The position numbers and the translations under genes are program-made. Positions 7,734-15,718 of a DNA stretch of 64,000 nucleotides are shown piece by piece; the first letter of the stretch is position 1; each line of letters starts with the position of its first letter. The notes beneath the pieces were generated by a model. That model saw only the letters and a program-made list of their open reading frames with translations. It had not been told where the DNA came from and made no database searches. The DNA is taken from NCBI GenBank assembly GCA_963844805.1, contig CAWJPU010000009.1, positions 248,001 through 312,000 on the forward strand, in the 5' to 3' direction. Source of the stretch: JACCZR01 sp963844805 (GTDB lineage: Bacteria > Actinomycetota > Thermoleophilia > Solirubrobacterales > Thermoleophilaceae).

Positions 7734-8542
7734 TGCGCTTCCGCGAGTTCCTGCGCGTCTCGGTGCTGCTGTGCGGCGGCGCGGCCACGGCGCTGGCTTT
7801 GGTCACGATCATCGGCGCCAACCAGAACCGCGACTACGTGCTGGCCCTGCTGGCCGCTGGCTGGTGGCTCGCCGCATTGGGGATCGGCCTCTTCCTCGGT
7901 CGCGGGACGCGCGTGAGCGACGGGATCCGGCGGCTGCTCAGCTCCGCGCGCACGGCGACCAGCCTCCCCGAGCTCGAGCCCGGCGCGGTGCTGTTCAACC
8001 GCATGTGGCCGCTGGCGGTGTTCACCATCGCCGCGGGGATCATCGGGTTCTTCCTCCCCCAGGTGCCGGGGGTCGCCACCGGATACGCGATCCTGCTCGC
8101 GCTGACCGCGCGCAACCAGCACCGGGCCGTCCAGGCCATCGAGGAGCGCGACGGGATCCAGTACTGGTTCGACCGCACGCCGCCCCTGTCGGCGCCCCGC
8201 CTCGTGCGCACGCCGGGCCTGCGCCGGATCGAGCCGACCCAGAGCTACGACGAGGCCGAGCTGTCGCGCTTGCGGAGCCGGTCGAGCTCCGGCCACGAGC
8301 GCGTATTCGCCACCTGCTCGGGAGTCAGCCATGCGCGCCGCGCGGTGGCGATGCCGAACCAGATCTTGTGGAGCGTGTCCACGCCGTGCGCGTCGGAGTC
8401 GACGGTGAGGGTCACGCCCCCCTCGGCGGCCCCGCGGGCCAGCGGGTCGGACAGGTCGCGCCGGTTGGGGTTGGCGTTGATCTCCAGGAAGGTGCCCGTG
8501 CGCGCGGCCACCTCCACCACGCGGTCCACGTCCAGGGCGTAG
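7733..8542 (+). CDS. Hypothetical membrane protein, 3' end doubtful
   Basis: Begins with ATG in a TGATG overlap with otsB. Four hydrophobic segments are visible: VLLCGGAATALALVTII, a second around residues 38-56, then VFTIAAGIIGFFLPQV and VATGYAILLALTA. The soluble tail YWFDRTPP...RLVRTPGLRRIEPTQSYDEAEL looks natural up to about 8260. Beyond that the frame runs antisense to the conserved end of polX for almost 300 bp and turns into Ser/Arg/Thr-rich translation, so the genuine stop is probably lost to an indel near 8240-8300. Function unknown. Confidence 0.55.
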   Translation: MRFREFLRVSVLLCGGAATALALVTIIGANQNRDYVLALLAAGWWLAALGIGLFLGRGTRVSDGIRRLLSSARTATSLPELEPGAVLFNRMWPLAVFTIAAGIIGFFLPQVPGVATGYAILLALTARNQHRAVQAIEERDGIQYWFDRTPPLSAPRLVRTPGLRRIEPTQSYDEAELSRLRSRSSSGHERVFATCSGVSHARRAVAMPNQILWSVSTPCASESTVRVTPPSAAPRASGSDRSRRLGLALISRKVPVRAATSTTRSTSRA

Positions 8543-9975
8543 GGCTCGCGACGGCCGATCAGCCGCCCGGTCGGGTGGCCGATCACGTCCACCAGCGGGT
8601 GCTCCATCGCCGCCACCACGCGGGCGGTCATCTCCTCCTCCTTCATGCGGAAGGAGGTGTGCAGGCTGGCCACGATCCAGTCGAGCTGCTCCAGCACGTC
8701 GTCGGCGTAGTCCAGCGCGCCGTCCGTGAGCACGTTGACCTCGGTGCCCGCCAGCAGCGTGATGCCGTCGAGCTTCTCGTTGGCCTGCGCCACGCGCTCG
8801 ACCTGGCGCAGCAGCTCGTCGGGCTGCACGTCGTCGCCGAAGCCGTGTGACGCCGAGTGGTCGGTGATCGCCAGGTACTCGTAGCCGCGCTCCAGCGCGG
8901 CCTGGCCCATCTCGAGGATGGAGTTGCGCCCGTCGGAGGCGGTGGTGTGGCAGTGCAGGTCGCCCTTGAGGTCGCTCTGCTCGATCAGCGCCGGCAGCGA
9001 GCCGTTGCGCGCGGCCTCCAACTCACCGCGGTCCTCGCGCAGCTCGGGCTCGATGAAGCTCATCCCCAGCAGCGCGTAGACCTCCTTCTCGTCGGCGAAT
9101 GCGTGGGTGGTCTCGCTCTCGTCGTCGAGCACCCCGTACTCGCTCACGTGCAGGCCCTTGCGCACCGCGGCGGTGCGCAGCGCCTCGTTGTGGCGGCCCG
9201 AGCCGGTGAAGTGCTGGAGCAGGTTGCCGAAGCTCTCCTCGGGCACGATCCGCAGGTCCACGGGAAGGCCGTTGTGGGTGATGCCCTTGGCCCCGGCCTC
9301 TCCCGCCACGCTCGATGACTCGAGCGCCGGCAGCTTGGTGAACGCCTCCGTCACGCCCTTGGGGTCGGAGGCAGCCACGACGATGTCGAGGTCCTTGACC
9401 GTGTCCGCGAGGCGACGGGCGCTGCCCGCGAGCTCCACCCGCAGGGCCTCGGGGCAGTCGCGCAGGCCCTCGACGAGCTCGTCGCCCACCGACAGCGCCT
9501 GGTCCAGCAGCAGGCGGGGGTTCTCCGGCCCCTTCTCCAGCGCGGCGAGCACGTTGTCGCGGGCCTTGGGCCCGAAGCCGGGCACGTCATCCAGCCCGCC
9601 CGCCGCGGCGGCCTCCTTGAGCTCGTCCAGCGACCCGATGCCCAGGTGGTCGTGCAGCTGCTTCACGCGCTTGGGCCCCAGCCCCGGGATGCGGGTCACC
9701 TCCACCAGGCCGGGCGGGATGCGCTCCTTGAGCTTGTCGGCCGAGGGGATCGTGCCCTGCTCGAGCAGCGAGCCGATCTTGTCCGCGATCGCCTTGCCGA
9801 TGCCCGGCAGGGACTCGGCTTTGCCCTGTCGCGCCATCTCGGCCACCGAGGCGCCGGAGTCGCGGATGTTCTTGGCCGCCGTGCGGTAGGCCACCACGCG
9901 GTAGGACGAGGCGCCGTCCAGCTCGTAGAGGCTGGCCAGCTCGTCGAAGTGGGAGGCGATCTCGGCGTTGCGCAC
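8245..9975 (-). CDS. polX: DNA polymerase/3'-5' exonuclease PolX
   Basis: A 576-residue protein with the bacterial PolX layout. Residues 1-125 hold helix-hairpin-helix repeats (LPGIGKAIADKIG, IPGLGPKRVKQL, VPGFGPKARDNVL). A Pol beta-type nucleotidyltransferase follows, with the catalytic pair in KDLDIVVA near residue 194. The C-terminal PHP domain starts with DLHCHTTASDG near residue 338, then AITDHS, AGTEVNVL, VIGHPTGRL and TVDSDAHG supply metal ligands. It fills gaps and excises damaged ends in base-excision repair. GTG start 9 nt after TACCCT, shared with the divergent glycosyltransferase promoter. Confidence 0.93.
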   Translation of the reverse strand: MRNAEIASHFDELASLYELDGASSYRVVAYRTAAKNIRDSGASVAEMARQGKAESLPGIGKAIADKIGSLLEQGTIPSADKLKERIPPGLVEVTRIPGLGPKRVKQLHDHLGIGSLDELKEAAAAGGLDDVPGFGPKARDNVLAALEKGPENPRLLLDQALSVGDELVEGLRDCPEALRVELAGSARRLADTVKDLDIVVAASDPKGVTEAFTKLPALESSSVAGEAGAKGITHNGLPVDLRIVPEESFGNLLQHFTGSGRHNEALRTAAVRKGLHVSEYGVLDDESETTHAFADEKEVYALLGMSFIEPELREDRGELEAARNGSLPALIEQSDLKGDLHCHTTASDGRNSILEMGQAALERGYEYLAITDHSASHGFGDDVQPDELLRQVERVAQANEKLDGITLLAGTEVNVLTDGALDYADDVLEQLDWIVASLHTSFRMKEEEMTARVVAAMEHPLVDVIGHPTGRLIGRREPYALDVDRVVEVAARTGTFLEINANPNRRDLSDPLARGAAEGGVTLTVDSDAHGVDTLHKIWFGIATARRAWLTPEQVANTRSWPELDRLRKRDSSASS

Positions 9976-9983
9976 TGGGCGCC

Positions 9984-9990
9984 TAGGGTA
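9984..9990. promoter_or_regulatory. Symmetric TANNNTA bidirectional -10 (polX / glycosyltransferase)
   Basis: TAGGGTA gives TAGGGT on the plus strand (12 nt before GTG 10002) and TACCCT on the minus strand (9 nt before GTG 9975). It lies in a 26-bp divergent gap with no room for separate promoters. Confidence 0.6.
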
Positions 9991-10001
9991 GGCCGCTGCC
10001 C

Positions 10002-10730
10002 GTGCCCGGCACCTGGCTCATCCTCCCCACCTTCAACGAGGCCGACAACCTCGAGAACATGGTGCGCGCGGCGCTCCCGCGGCTCGCCGAGGCCTCGCCT
10101 GAGCACCACATCCTCGTGGTCGACGACAACTCCCCGGACGGCACGGGGGGAATCGCCGACCGGCTCGCCGAGGAGCTGCCCGAGGTCGAGGTCATGCACC
10201 GCCCGGGCAAGCAGGGCCTGGGGCGCGCGTACCTGGCGGGCTTCGGGCGCGCGCTGGAGAACGGGGCCGAGCTGCTGATGGAGATGGACTGCGACTTCTC
10301 GCACGACCCGGCCGACCTGCCGCGCCTGATCCGGGCCGCCGATGAAGCCGACCTGGTGCTCGGCTCGCGCTACGTGCCGGGCGGCGGCGTGGAGCGCTGG
10401 GGGCTGGTGCGCCGCGCGCTCAGCCGCGGGGGGTCGCTGTACGCGCAGATCCTCCTAGGGCTGCCCGTCCGCGACCTGACCGGTGGCTTCAAGTGCTTCC
10501 GCCGCTCGGTGCTGGAGGGGCTGGACCTGGACGGCATCGCCGCGGACGGCTACGGCTTCCAGATCGAGATGACCTATCGCGCCGCGCAGGCGGGCTTCCG
10601 CGTGGTAGAGGTTCCGATCGTCTTTCGCGACCGCCGGGTAGGACAGTCCAAGATGTCGGCGCGAATCGCGCTCGAAGCGGTCTGGAAGGTACCTGCGCTT
10701 CGTGTGAGAGGCCGAAGCTATACTTTCTGA
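10002..10730 (+). CDS. Polyprenol-phosphate mannose synthase-type GT2 glycosyltransferase
   Basis: A 242-residue soluble GT-A enzyme: WLILPTFNEADNLENMV at the start, VVDDNSPDGTGGIADRL (residues 39-55), the DxD-like MEMDCDFSHDP near residue 95, GSRYVPGGGVERW, and the C-terminal FQIEMTYRA with VPIVFRDRRVGQSKMS. These are the hallmarks of DPM1-type synthases that transfer mannose from GDP-mannose to a polyprenyl phosphate for lipoglycan or protein mannosylation. No C-terminal membrane domain is present, as in actinobacterial Ppm1 catalytic domains. Thioredoxin follows 24 bp downstream. Confidence 0.85.
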   Translation: MPGTWLILPTFNEADNLENMVRAALPRLAEASPEHHILVVDDNSPDGTGGIADRLAEELPEVEVMHRPGKQGLGRAYLAGFGRALENGAELLMEMDCDFSHDPADLPRLIRAADEADLVLGSRYVPGGGVERWGLVRRALSRGGSLYAQILLGLPVRDLTGGFKCFRRSVLEGLDLDGIAADGYGFQIEMTYRAAQAGFRVVEVPIVFRDRRVGQSKMSARIALEAVWKVPALRVRGRSYTF

Positions 10731-10754
10731 AGTAACGAATCGAGAGGAGCGCAG

Positions 10755-11078
10755 GTGGCAGCAGTTGACGAGGTGACTGACAACAATTTCCAGGCGGAAG
10801 TGCTCGAGTCACCCGAGCCTGTCCTGGTCGACTTCTGGGCGCCTTGGTGTGGCCCCTGCCGCGTGATCTCCCCGCACCTCGAGCAGCTCAACAACGATCG
10901 CGACGACGTCCGCGTGGTGAAGCTCAACGTGGACGACAACCCCAACACCGCCGCTCGCTACAACATCATGGCCATCCCGACGATCCTGCTCTTCAAGGGC
11001 GGGAACGTGGCCCACACGATCCAGGGCGCGATGCCGAAGAACCGCATCATGTCCGAGATCGAGCCGGCGCTGGCCTAG
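10755..11078 (+). CDS. trxA: Thioredoxin
   Basis: A 107-residue thioredoxin: VLVDFWAPWCGPCRVISPHL with the redox CGPC pair at about residues 32 and 35, the conserved cis-Pro in MAIPTILLF, and GAMPKNRI near the end. It reduces protein disulfides in the cytoplasm. The start GTG follows an AGAGGAGCGCAG ribosome site; a TATACT sequence at 10720-10725 may be its own -10. The tautomerase follows after 4 bp, so the two may be co-transcribed. No thioredoxin reductase gene is in the window. Confidence 0.92.
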   Translation: MAAVDEVTDNNFQAEVLESPEPVLVDFWAPWCGPCRVISPHLEQLNNDRDDVRVVKLNVDDNPNTAARYNIMAIPTILLFKGGNVAHTIQGAMPKNRIMSEIEPALA

Positions 11079-11082
11079 CGGG

Positions 11083-11262
11083 ATGCCCTACATCACGGTC
11101 GAGTGGTTCGAGGGCCGCTCGGCCGAGCAGAAGGCCGAGTTGGCCCGCCGGATCACCGAGGCGATGACCGAGGTCGCGGGGACCCCCGCCGAGGAGGTCT
11201 GGATCCGCTTCGAGGACGCAGCCCGTGGGGACTGGGCCATGGGCGGCGAGCTCAAGGGCTAG
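11083..11262 (+). CDS. 4-oxalocrotonate tautomerase-family small protein
   Basis: A 59-residue protein that begins MPYITVEWFEGRSAEQKAEL. The Pro right after the initiator Met is the catalytic base of 4-OT enzymes, and the order of beta strand, helix (KAELARRITEAMTEVAG) and second strand (EVWIRFED) fits the short 4-OT subunit. The family forms hexamers that keto-enol tautomerise 2-oxo acids; physiological substrate is unknown. It lies 4 bp after trxA. Confidence 0.78.
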   Translation: MPYITVEWFEGRSAEQKAELARRITEAMTEVAGTPAEEVWIRFEDAARGDWAMGGELKG

Positions 11263-11527
11263 ACCCGGGTCAGCCCCCCGGTCCCTCCCGCCTCCCGACC
11301 GCTCCCCGGCGCCTCCACGCGCTCCGGGGGCCGCTGGCGGGATTCGGCAACTCACTTGCGCCCCGGGCAAACGCGTGCACCCCGCACAACTCGCGTGCTG
11401 AAAACCCCAAGCGAGCGCTGGACGGGGGCCACATCGGCAGAGGGACTCTCCAGGGACGGGACCGCGACGGTCACAGGTGAATTGCCGGCCACAAGCGGCC
11501 GGCCCCGGACCCCTACCCTGCGCGGGC
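11263..11527. other. Intergenic region without a recognisable gene
   Basis: No convincing coding frame was found in these 265 bp. The only structure seen is the hairpin at 11484-11503 and a TACCCT -10 at 11514-11519 that serves the small ORF downstream. Confidence 0.5.
11484..11503. repeat. Perfect hairpin upstream of small ORF promoter
   Basis: GCCGGCC and GGCCGGC form a 7-bp GC-only stem around ACAAGC, ending 10 bp before the TACCCT -10 of the next gene. It may be a terminator for the trx transcript or a protein-binding site; the sequence does not distinguish these. Confidence 0.45.
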
Positions 11528-11731
11528 ATGGAAGCCAGTAATGCTCCGGGGGCCAGCAGCCCCCACATCACCGTCGAGCGCCGCGAAGGCGGCTACACCG
11601 ACCGCGCCCGCTCGAGCCCGGCGGGCACAGCGCACCTGTTCACCTACCCGAACGCCAGGCCGGTCACACGCACGGGTACAGTCACCTTCGGGCGCAAGAA
11701 GTACCTCGCGCTCGAGCGCAAGCCCGGCTAG
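11528..11731 (+). CDS. Small hypothetical protein, leaderless
   Basis: A 67-residue basic protein with no signal peptide or membrane segment. Features: SPHITVERREGGYTDRARS, and a C-terminal VTRTGTVTFGRKKYLALERK. No family recognised. The start is supported by TACCCT exactly 8 nt upstream of the ATG, the leaderless spacing seen at many other genes here. The stop codon lies in the loop side of an 8-bp inverted repeat that separates it from the convergent SPFH gene. Confidence 0.5.
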   Translation: MEASNAPGASSPHITVERREGGYTDRARSSPAGTAHLFTYPNARPVTRTGTVTFGRKKYLALERKPG

Positions 11732-11751
11732 CAACGCCCACTCGCCGGGCT
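11721..11751. terminator. Bidirectional hairpin between convergent genes
   Basis: AGCCCGGC (11721-11728) pairs perfectly with GCCGGGCT (11744-11751). It spans the stop of the small ORF and lies just beyond the stop of the SPFH gene on the other strand. There is no U-tract, as is common in high-GC actinobacteria. Confidence 0.5.
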
Positions 11752-11767
11752 GTGGGGTGGCTACGAA

Positions 11768-12571
11768 TCAGCCCCGCGCGCTGACCGCGGCGCCGGGCGT
11801 CCCGTTGGCTCCCGGCTGCCCAGCGCCCTCGAGCAGAGGCTTCACGAGGTCCATGGGCAGCGGGAAGACGATCGTCGAGTTCTGGTCGGCGCCCAGCTCC
11901 AGCAGCGTCTGCAGGTAGCGCAGCTGGAGCGCGGCCGGGCTGCGGCTCATTATCTCCGCCGCCCCCGCGAGCTTCTCGGCGGCCTGATACTCGCCCTCGG
12001 CGTTGATGATCTTGGCCCGGCGCTCGCGCTCGGCCTCGGCCTGGCGGGCCATGGCTCGCTGCATGGCCTCAGGGATCTCGACGTCCTTGATTTCGACCGT
12101 CGAGACCTTGATGCCCCACGGCTCGGTGTGCTCGTCGATGATCTTCTGGAGGTCTTCGTTGAGGCGGACGCGCTCGGAGAGCAGCTCGTCGAGGTCGGCC
12201 CTGCCCAGCACCGAGCGCAGGGTCGTCTGCGATACCTGCGACGTAGCGGTGCCGAAGCTCTCGACCTCCACGATCGCCCGAGCGGGGTCCACGACACGGA
12301 AGTAGGCGACCGCGTTGACCCGCGCAGGCACGTTGTCGCGAGTGATCACCTCCTGGGGAGGGATCGTGAGCGTGACGGTGCGCAGGTCCACCCTGACCAT
12401 GCGGTCGACGATCGGCACGAGAACCACCAAGCCGGGGCCCTTGGCACCGGAGAGCCGGCCGAGCCGGAAGACGACCGCCCGCTCGTACTCGCGCAGCACC
12501 CGCACCGACAGGCAGAGCACCAGCAAGATCAGGACGGCAACGGCGACGGCAGCGAAGATCACTTGTCCCAC
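11768..12571 (-). CDS. SPFH/Band 7 (slipin/stomatin-like) membrane protein
   Basis: A 267-residue protein with one N-terminal membrane helix (residues 3-25) followed by a stomatin core: REYERAVVFRLGRLSGAKGPGLV, RVDLRTVTLTIPPQEVITRDN, and EPWGIKVSTVEIKDVEIPEAMQRAM, then a coiled-coil helix rich in Ala/Glu/Arg. It scaffolds membrane microdomains and is often coupled to proteases or membrane enzymes. It is the third gene of the qNOR operon: its GTG overlaps the upstream gene by 13 bp. No NfeD partner is adjacent, so association with the nitric oxide reductase is an inference from the operon. Confidence 0.86.
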   Translation of the reverse strand: MGQVIFAAVAVAVLILLVLCLSVRVLREYERAVVFRLGRLSGAKGPGLVVLVPIVDRMVRVDLRTVTLTIPPQEVITRDNVPARVNAVAYFRVVDPARAIVEVESFGTATSQVSQTTLRSVLGRADLDELLSERVRLNEDLQKIIDEHTEPWGIKVSTVEIKDVEIPEAMQRAMARQAEAERERRAKIINAEGEYQAAEKLAGAAEIMSRSPAALQLRYLQTLLELGADQNSTIVFPLPMDLVKPLLEGAGQPGANGTPGAAVSARG

Positions 12572-13146
12572 CCCCAGGTGGTTCGGGTCTCACGTTGGAG
12601 GCGCAGGCCGTGTGACGGGCTCGGCGCCGGGAAATTGGCGGGCGAGGCGCGAAAGGCGCCGCTCAGACGCCACGCGCTCAAAACGGTGAGCACGGCGAGC
12701 ACGAGCAGTGCGGCCAGCTCGGCGGTCACTGGGTGGCGCACCGCCGCCACCACGATGATCAGCCCGGCGAGGACGACCGGTATCAGCGCCAGGCCGCGGT
12801 GAAAACGCCCGGCCTCGGAGTGCGGCCACGGGTCGACCGCCCGGACTATCTCCCGACCGCGGTCGGAGTCGGTGCAGCGCTCCTTGACAGGACAGCCGTT
12901 GCACACGTGGGCCTTGGCTCGGTAGCGGACGAGCCGCTGCTCGTGGTCGTACTCGTGGGGCCACAGGTGCTCCCCCTCGGGGCACACCCAGTGGTCGTGC
13001 TCGGCGTGGTAGGCAAAGCCCGCGGTCCGGTATGCCTGCGCGCGCCGGTGGGTGAGCCGGGCCAGCGCGTCGAGGCCCCAAGCGGCCGCGAGCAGCATGA
13101 GCACGTAGGCGCCGGCCAGCAGGACCTCCGTGTCCAGCGAGCTCAC
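12559..13146 (-). CDS. Membrane protein with IS1182-transposase-like Cys cluster
   Basis: A 195-residue protein starting at GTG 13146 in a GTGA overlap with qNOR. One membrane helix at residues 7-27, a hydrophilic segment at 32-115, then two helices near 118-136 and 142-158. The hydrophilic segment reads FAYHAEHDHWVCPEGEHL then VRYRAKAHVCNGCPVKERC and GREIVRAVDP, with cysteines 55, 82, 85 and 91. This strongly resembles the Cys-rich C-terminal segment of IS1182-type DDE transposases, but no DDE catalytic region or IS ends are present. It looks like a captured metal-binding segment used in a membrane protein of the NO reductase operon. Function unknown. Confidence 0.7.
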   Translation of the reverse strand: MSSLDTEVLLAGAYVLMLLAAAWGLDALARLTHRRAQAYRTAGFAYHAEHDHWVCPEGEHLWPHEYDHEQRLVRYRAKAHVCNGCPVKERCTDSDRGREIVRAVDPWPHSEAGRFHRGLALIPVVLAGLIIVVAAVRHPVTAELAALLVLAVLTVLSAWRLSGAFRASPANFPAPSPSHGLRLQRETRTTWGWDK

Positions 13147-15473
13147 GCGTCGATCCGCCCCGCGGCAGCCGCCTCTTCGGCTCCCGGCCGGGCGACTCCG
13201 GCGGGCTCGGTGATCTCGGTGAACAGGATGTCCTCGGGCTCTTCGCGTGTCACGCGCTTGACCGTGTGACGGATGCCCAGGTAGGCGATGTAGAGCACGG
13301 GCAGCGCCCCTCCGACGATGAAGATGATGTCGCCGGGCAGGCGCAGCCACTCGATCACCGTGTTGGTGGAGTTGCTCAGGAACTTGAGCTCGCGCGCCTC
13401 GAAGTAGCCGTCGTTGACCGACTTGTAGAGCTGGAGGATCCCCAGCGGGAGCAGCGTGGCGAAGCACATCCACGCGAGCCCGATGTTGGTGGACCAGAAG
13501 CTGATGCGCGCCCATTTCTCCGGCCACTTGTCAGCCGGGATCAGGTAGCGCAGACAGAACATCGCCAGCCCGATGGCCAGCATGCCGTAGACGCCCATCA
13601 TCGCGGCATGCCCGTGGTTGGCCGTCAGCGCCGTGCCGATCTCGTAGTAGGAGACGACAGGCAGGTTGATGAGGAACCCGAAGACCCCGGCGCCCAAGAA
13701 GTTCCAGAAGCCGACGGCGACGAGGAACATGACCGCCCAGCGATGCGGGAACGGGGTCCTCGAACGCGACTGCTGCGCCGCGCCGAGCTGGAGGAAGCTC
13801 CACGCCTCGACCGTCAGGAAGGTCAGCGGAATCACCTCCATGGCGCTGAAGAATGCGCCCAGGGCCATGTGCTCGGCCGGCTCGCCGGAGAAGTAGAGGT
13901 GGTGCATCGTGCCGATCACCCCTCCTGCCGAGTAGAGAAGGATGTCCAGGAAGACGACGGTGAGCGCGACCTTCTCGCGCACCACCCCGAGCAGCACGAA
14001 CATGTAGGCCACCATCACCGTGGTGAACAGCTCGAGGAAGTCCTCGACCCACAGGTGCACAACCCAGAAGCGCCAGAACTCGGTGACGGTGAAGTGGTCC
14101 CCGGTGCGCGCGATCAGGCCGACCGCGTAGAAGGCCGGGATGGCCAAAGCAGCCAGGAAGAACAGCCATGGCATGTTGCCGCGGTGCTCACCCCGCAGGC
14201 GTCCGCGCAGGACGCGGAAGAGCATGAACACCCACACGAACAGCCCCACGCTCAGCAGCACCTGGAAGATGCGGGCCAGGTCGAGGTACTCGAAGCCCTG
14301 AAGGCCGAACCAGTTGCTCGCGCCGTCGGACAGCACGCCGTGGACCCCGAGGAACGAGCCGATCAGCGTGCCGAACACCACCACGGCCAGCGCCCCGAGC
14401 AGGGCGAAGGCGAGCTTGCCCTGGTGCTTCGGCTCGCGCTTGGCGATCATCGGCGCCAGGAAGATCCCCGCGGCGACGAACGACGTCGCCACCCAGAACA
14501 GCGCCAGCTGCACGTGCCAGGTGCGCATGAGGTTGTAGGGGAAGATCTCGGCCAGGTCGAAGCCGAAGAAGCTGTCGATCTCCGCGCGGTAGTGCTGGCT
14601 GGCGGCGCCCACGAAGGTCTGAATCAGGAACAGGGCAGCCATGACGAAGAAGAACCACGCGCACGCGCGCTGGGCGGGCGTAAGAGCCACGTTGCCGGGC
14701 TTGCGGAACGAGAGGGTGGCCTGCTCGCGGCCGTGCCAGCCCAGGAAGCGCCAACGACCGAAGACGCCGAACAGGATCCCGATCCCACCGAGCAGAGCGA
14801 TCAGGGAAAGAACGCTCCACACCACCACGTTCGCCGTGGGCCGGTTGTCCACGCGGGGCTCGGGCGGCCAGTTGTTGGTGTACGAGTAGTTGTGGCCCGG
14901 TCGGTCGGTTGCCGCCGCCCAGGCGGTCCACCCGAAGAACGCCGTCAGGCGGCGCAGGTCTTCGCGGTCGGTGATCGCGTCAGGCCGCAGACCGCGCTTG
15001 GACGTGGGCTCCGCGAAGTAGCGGCTGTAGTAGCCCACGAGCCTTCGGTGCGCATCGACGCGCGCCGTGCTGAGTGTCAGCACACCGGAGTCCTTGTCGT
15101 AGGTGTTGGCGCGAAAGTCCTCGACCGTGCGGCGGGTGGCGCGGTCGGAATCGGACCTGCCGTAGCTGCGCTTGACCAGATCGGAGGAGCGGCGCAGATA
15201 GTCGGCGGTGAAGTCCGGCCCCAGGTAGGCGCCGTGGCCGAACACCGAGCCGTACTCCATGAGCCCGTTGTGCAGGAAGGTCTGCTGCCCTCCTTGGATG
15301 TCCTTCGCGGTGAAGAGGACCCGCCCCTTGGTGTCGACTACGCGCTCGGGGATCGGGGGCTTGGCGTCGTAGGTGCGGTAGGCCAGCAGGCCCAGCACGA
15401 AGAAGCCGAACAGGACGACCAGGAGGACGGCCTGCACCCAGCCCTTGGAGACCAGTAGCTCTCGTGGCTTCAA
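13143..15473 (-). CDS. norZ: Quinol-dependent nitric oxide reductase (qNOR)
   Basis: A 776-residue single-subunit NO reductase. After one N-terminal helix comes the periplasmic cytochrome c-like but heme-less region (DIQGGQQTFLHNGLMEYGSVFGHG, with the family's GGQ and GHGAYLG motifs). About 13 further helices carry heme/copper-oxidase-type histidines: MRTWHVQLALFWVATSF, the HLWVEDFLELF and MHHLYFSG segments, and NHGHAAMMGVYGMLA. It reduces 2 NO to N2O with quinol electrons at the cytoplasmic membrane. The TTG start has GGAG about 9 nt upstream. The two following genes overlap it and form one operon. No nitrite reductase is nearby, suggesting NO detoxification. Confidence 0.92.
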   Translation of the reverse strand: MKPRELLVSKGWVQAVLLVVLFGFFVLGLLAYRTYDAKPPIPERVVDTKGRVLFTAKDIQGGQQTFLHNGLMEYGSVFGHGAYLGPDFTADYLRRSSDLVKRSYGRSDSDRATRRTVEDFRANTYDKDSGVLTLSTARVDAHRRLVGYYSRYFAEPTSKRGLRPDAITDREDLRRLTAFFGWTAWAAATDRPGHNYSYTNNWPPEPRVDNRPTANVVVWSVLSLIALLGGIGILFGVFGRWRFLGWHGREQATLSFRKPGNVALTPAQRACAWFFFVMAALFLIQTFVGAASQHYRAEIDSFFGFDLAEIFPYNLMRTWHVQLALFWVATSFVAAGIFLAPMIAKREPKHQGKLAFALLGALAVVVFGTLIGSFLGVHGVLSDGASNWFGLQGFEYLDLARIFQVLLSVGLFVWVFMLFRVLRGRLRGEHRGNMPWLFFLAALAIPAFYAVGLIARTGDHFTVTEFWRFWVVHLWVEDFLELFTTVMVAYMFVLLGVVREKVALTVVFLDILLYSAGGVIGTMHHLYFSGEPAEHMALGAFFSAMEVIPLTFLTVEAWSFLQLGAAQQSRSRTPFPHRWAVMFLVAVGFWNFLGAGVFGFLINLPVVSYYEIGTALTANHGHAAMMGVYGMLAIGLAMFCLRYLIPADKWPEKWARISFWSTNIGLAWMCFATLLPLGILQLYKSVNDGYFEARELKFLSNSTNTVIEWLRLPGDIIFIVGGALPVLYIAYLGIRHTVKRVTREEPEDILFTEITEPAGVARPGAEEAAAAGRIDA

Positions 15474-15504
15474 CGCACCGCTCCGGGATGCTCGGCGGAG
15501 CCGC

Positions 15505-15560
15505 CTTGCAGGTCGTGCATCGCTGGGGGGTTCGGCGAGTAGCTAGCAAAGCCCTGCAAG
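15505..15560. promoter_or_regulatory. Distant inverted repeat upstream of qNOR
   Basis: CTTGCAGG (15505-15512) and CCTGCAAG (15553-15560) are perfect 8-bp inverted half-sites 40 bp apart in the 245-bp gap before qNOR. They may be operator half-sites or leader RNA structure. No NsrR- or Dnr-type TTGAT-N4-ATCAA motif was noticed. The rest of the gap (15474-15718) shows no gene. Confidence 0.3.
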
Positions 15561-15718
15561 CGGACACGTTCCGAACGGGATGAGGTAGGTCCGAGCCCGC
15601 CGAGAGGCGGTGGGTGTCAAAGCTCACGACCCCTCGGAGGCTCGAAATGCTGGCGAGAACCGACTACCTGTGGCACCTTGGCTCGGCTGTTGGACAGGCG
15701 GCGGCGCGGGAGCGTTTG

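Noticed and set aside
11263..11527. A protein gene between the tautomerase and the small ORF
   Set aside because: Frames here lack a plausible start, ribosome site or family features.
12559..13146. A degraded IS1182-type insertion sequence
   Set aside because: Only the Cys-rich segment resembles the transposase; no catalytic domain, terminal repeats or target duplication were seen, and the gene is coupled to qNOR and flanked by genuine membrane helices.
13266..15458. A 730-residue plus-strand open frame opposite qNOR
   Set aside because: Antisense shadow with extreme Asp/His/Arg/Gln content; qNOR is the real gene.
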